The notes beneath the pieces were generated by a model. That model was not told the DNA's origin. It searched no databases and was given only the letters and a program-made list of their open reading frames with translations. From the NCBI GenBank assembly GCA_030636285.1, contig DAOVXE010000009.1, positions 1 to 10,346 of the forward strand: a DNA stretch of 10,346 nucleotides, read 5' to 3'. The position numbers and the translations under genes are program-made. The first letter of the stretch is position 1. Each line of letters opens with the position of its first letter. The stretch comes from Candidatus Falkowiibacteriota bacterium. Lineage in GTDB: Bacteria; Patescibacteria; ABY1; BM507; UBA12075. Shown here in pieces: positions 7,337-10,346 of this stretch.

Positions 7337-10300
7337 TTTTATATTACTATTAATTCAACGACACTTATTATACATTAAAAGTTTACTTTAAGCAAGACAG
7401 CAAATCGTAAAAATTCTACCACTTGACAAATTATTTTATATTTGGTATAATATCATAATTATAAATATCGAAATACCAAAAAATCAAAAATCAAAAAAAT
7501 ATAAGGGAGGATCTTTAAAATGAAAAAATCCATAATTACAGTATTTATTATTTTGTTGGCAAGTGTGTTTTTTTCAGGTTGTGGCTGGAAGCAAATCAAC
7601 ATAGCCAAGGCCAATTTCATTAACGCGGTCGCGAACAACCCGAAAACATTCAAAAATAATTATAATCTTGTCGGGCACCTGATTATTGGTAATCGACAAA
7701 CAGCTAGCGTAAAGGGGGGTGAAGATATTACGGCCGATGATATTCGGGCGTGGAGGAGAATAAATAGAATGCTTAAAAAATAAACTTCTTTTATTCTCTT
7801 AATCAGAAAGGTGTTGTTTCGCGGAACAACACCTTTTTTCTATGTTAAATTTATTTAGGTAAAAATATCAACCGCCCCAGGGCAGAGCATTAAAGACAAA
7901 ATAAGTAATGGCATAAGCGCTGACAGTTATTATTAGTCCAATAATTGCCTGTTGAATAGTGTCTTTGGCTTTTGTTACCTTGCTTTCATCACCACCGGCC
8001 ATCATCCAGCCATATCCGCCGATTATTATTAAAACTATAAAAATTATCGCCAGCAAACCAAGAAAAGCCTCAATAACTATCTTGGCCAAACTACCTATTT
8101 CCACGCCAGAGGTATAGCCGGATGTATCTAAAAAAGCTTTCTCATGTCTCAACATGTCAACAAGGGCAGGTTGTTCTATTAATTTTGTCTGACCGATTAA
8201 TACAGAGGAAAATAAAATAAAATAAATACTAATTACTAATAATATCCCGTTTTTAAAATACTTTTGAAACATATTAATTTAAAATTCAATATTAAGTACT
8301 GAGATATAAAACTAAATAAAACTAAATAAAATAAAATTATAAATTGCAAACGCGCCGATCACTATGACTAAACCAATAATTGCTCTTCTGATGGTTTCTT
8401 TAGCTTTAGTAAGTTTAGCCTCGTCACCGGCCGCTATCATCCAATTGTAGCCGGCATAGAGCATTAAAGTAATAAAAATTATTCCAAGCAAACTAAGAAA
8501 AGAATTTACTATTGTCCCAATCATGCTTGAAATTGTAGTTTCATTAGCTGCGGCATAACCAGTATCTTCTCTAATATCATGTAGAGCTTTTAGCGGCGCA
8601 GTCGGGTTATCTTGGGCAAAAACCAAATAAGGCAGTAATAATATTATTACCAAACAGGCCAGGATCAATACGTGCTTGATTGTTTTAACCATATTTTTAT
8701 TTATAATATTACTATTCAGCTTCCGGCGCTTCTAAAGTTTGAGAGGCTAACTGGTCAAGGACAAAAATGCTGATAGCGTAAGCCGAGAGCACAATTATAA
8801 GGCCGATAACCGCGGCGGATATTAAATTCCTGGCCCGCTTGACCTGGTCCTCATTGCCCTTGTCAGTCATCCAAAGATAACCGCCGTAAACCAACAATGC
8901 TAAAAATATTACGCCCAAGAGCGACAGCGCTGTTCTGATTATTATCGCGATTAGAGAATTAACATTATTAACATCGCCGGTAGTCTCATATCCGGCTTTA
9001 GTTGCCGCGATTTTTGATTTAACCCAGGCATCTCGCAAATCTGGCGTTCCAGAAGGGAGTACCGCAGCGATTACCACTTCAGTGGCAGGTAAAAATACAA
9101 AAAAACCAATAATAACAAATGATAAAATGTATTGTAAAATAATTTTATTCATGTTTAATTTGCATCCCATATATTTCTCATTACAAAATCAGTAATCGCG
9201 TAAGCGGCCAGGACAATGATCAGGCCGATTATCGCGTTCCTGATTATATCGCGGGCCTTGGTAACCTGTTTTTCCTCGCCCCGATCAGTCATCCAGATAT
9301 AGCCGCCGTAAATCAACAGGATTAAAAAAACTATTCCCAGCAAAGACAATAAAATCTTAATTACCTGCCCGACAATCTCGGCAGGATCTTTAGTGTTAAA
9401 AAATGACGAATTAGCGCCGCTTAGGTGTCCGGTTTTGCCGGCAGTTGTTGTCAGGCTGGAATTAAAGCTTTCTTTAAAGGAAACGCCGGCCTGCAATTCA
9501 TTAACAACAAACCCTAAGCCGGATATTGAAACAATGGAAACAATTATTATTAAATATTTTAGTTTAAGCATGTTATTTTAAGGCGTTGGAGGCTCTGGTT
9601 TTACACTGGTTAAAGCATCGCCAACATAGCTGGTAATGGCATAGGCGGCAAGAATTACTACCAGGCCCACAACCGCGGACTTGATCAGTTCTCTGGCCTT
9701 TTCAACTTCGCTTTCATTGCCCCTGGCCATCATCCAGATAAAACCGCCGTAGATCATAAGCCCGAGAAATAATACTCCAACAAAAGCAAGGACAGCGCCG
9801 ACAATCTGGCCGATCGCGGCCGGCAGATCCTTGGCCACAGTGCCGGGTCCGGTATCGTTCTCGGAGCCGTCATAAGCGATACTGGCGGATTTATTAAGGC
9901 CGTCCAAAGCCTTTTTAGCCCCTGAATCCGTTGCCAAAACAACACAAGGGAAAAAAGCAAAAATAGCCAACACGGCTATTAAACAAATAACTTTATTAAA
10001 TTGAAATATTTTTGTTTTTATATTTAAATACATAACTGCTCCTCAATATTAACGTAAACCAATATTTAGCCGGCCAATCCGCAAGATTAGCCGGCTCATA
10101 TATTAGAATCCGCCATTAATCGCGTTCTCAGTCATTTCAATAACAAAACTTGTAATAGCAAAAGCGAAGATAACTATTATCAACCCGACCGCGCCGCCAG
10201 TGATAATTTTCTTGGCTTTTGCCACCCGACCTCCATTGCCGCCGGCCGTCATCCACACAAAACCGCCATAGAGAATTATACCAACCGCGATAATGCCTAA

Positions 10301-10346
10301 GAAAGTAAGCAAATACTGTATAATGCCAACCGCCGTATCGCGAATA

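Overview
The window looks like part of a genome from the Candidate Phyla Radiation (Patescibacteria, Parcubacteria-like). The reasons are AT-rich intergenic DNA, mostly starts without a Shine-Dalgarno sequence, one apparently leaderless promoter, standard-code genes, and a tandem array of small two-helix TrbC/VirB2-like pilins. The assignment is inferred from style and gene content, because no rRNA or other marker lies in the window.

Layout. (1) 2-826 (+) is the C-terminal part of a PIF1/RecD-type helicase whose 5' end lies outside the window. (2) 827-1592 is largely non-coding. It holds a GC-rich, hairpin-rich island (about 953-1098), a 61-residue Cys-tailed peptide gene on the minus strand (1125-1310), and an AT-rich region with four TGTATA motifs in two pairs of 23-bp period. 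(3) 1593-4426 (+) reads as a signalling module: a MerR-type HTH fused to a GHKL ATPase domain, a STAS-like (DUF4325) protein, an ECF-like sigma factor, and a three-helix membrane protein that may be its anti-sigma or sensor partner. The sigma gene is bracketed by two inverted copies of a roughly 100-120 bp structured repeat. A perfect 31-bp inverted repeat spans its stop codon. Its promoter has a dyad sitting exactly in the -35/-10 spacer, which is where MerR proteins classically bind. (4) 4433-7336 (-) is a complete uvrA, convergent with the membrane protein gene. (5) 7423-7839 (+) is a small lipoprotein gene with a full-consensus promoter, a strong ribosome binding site and an intrinsic terminator, transcribed divergently from uvrA. 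(6) 7868-10346 (-) is a run of six consecutive pilin paralogues. The most upstream is cut by the window edge, and a strong hairpin followed by a Shine-Dalgarno sequence separates the first two.

How the parts may work together. GHKL kinase plus STAS protein is the core of partner-switching control of sigma factors (the SpoIIAB/SpoIIAA and RsbW/RsbV logic). Finding such a pair, with its own DNA-binding domain, directly upstream of a sigma factor and a membrane protein suggests an envelope- or signal-responsive regulon. The exported products nearby (lipoprotein, pilins) are possible outputs, but nothing in the sequence ties them to this sigma factor. The links within the module are inferred from gene order, domain content and the promoter dyad.
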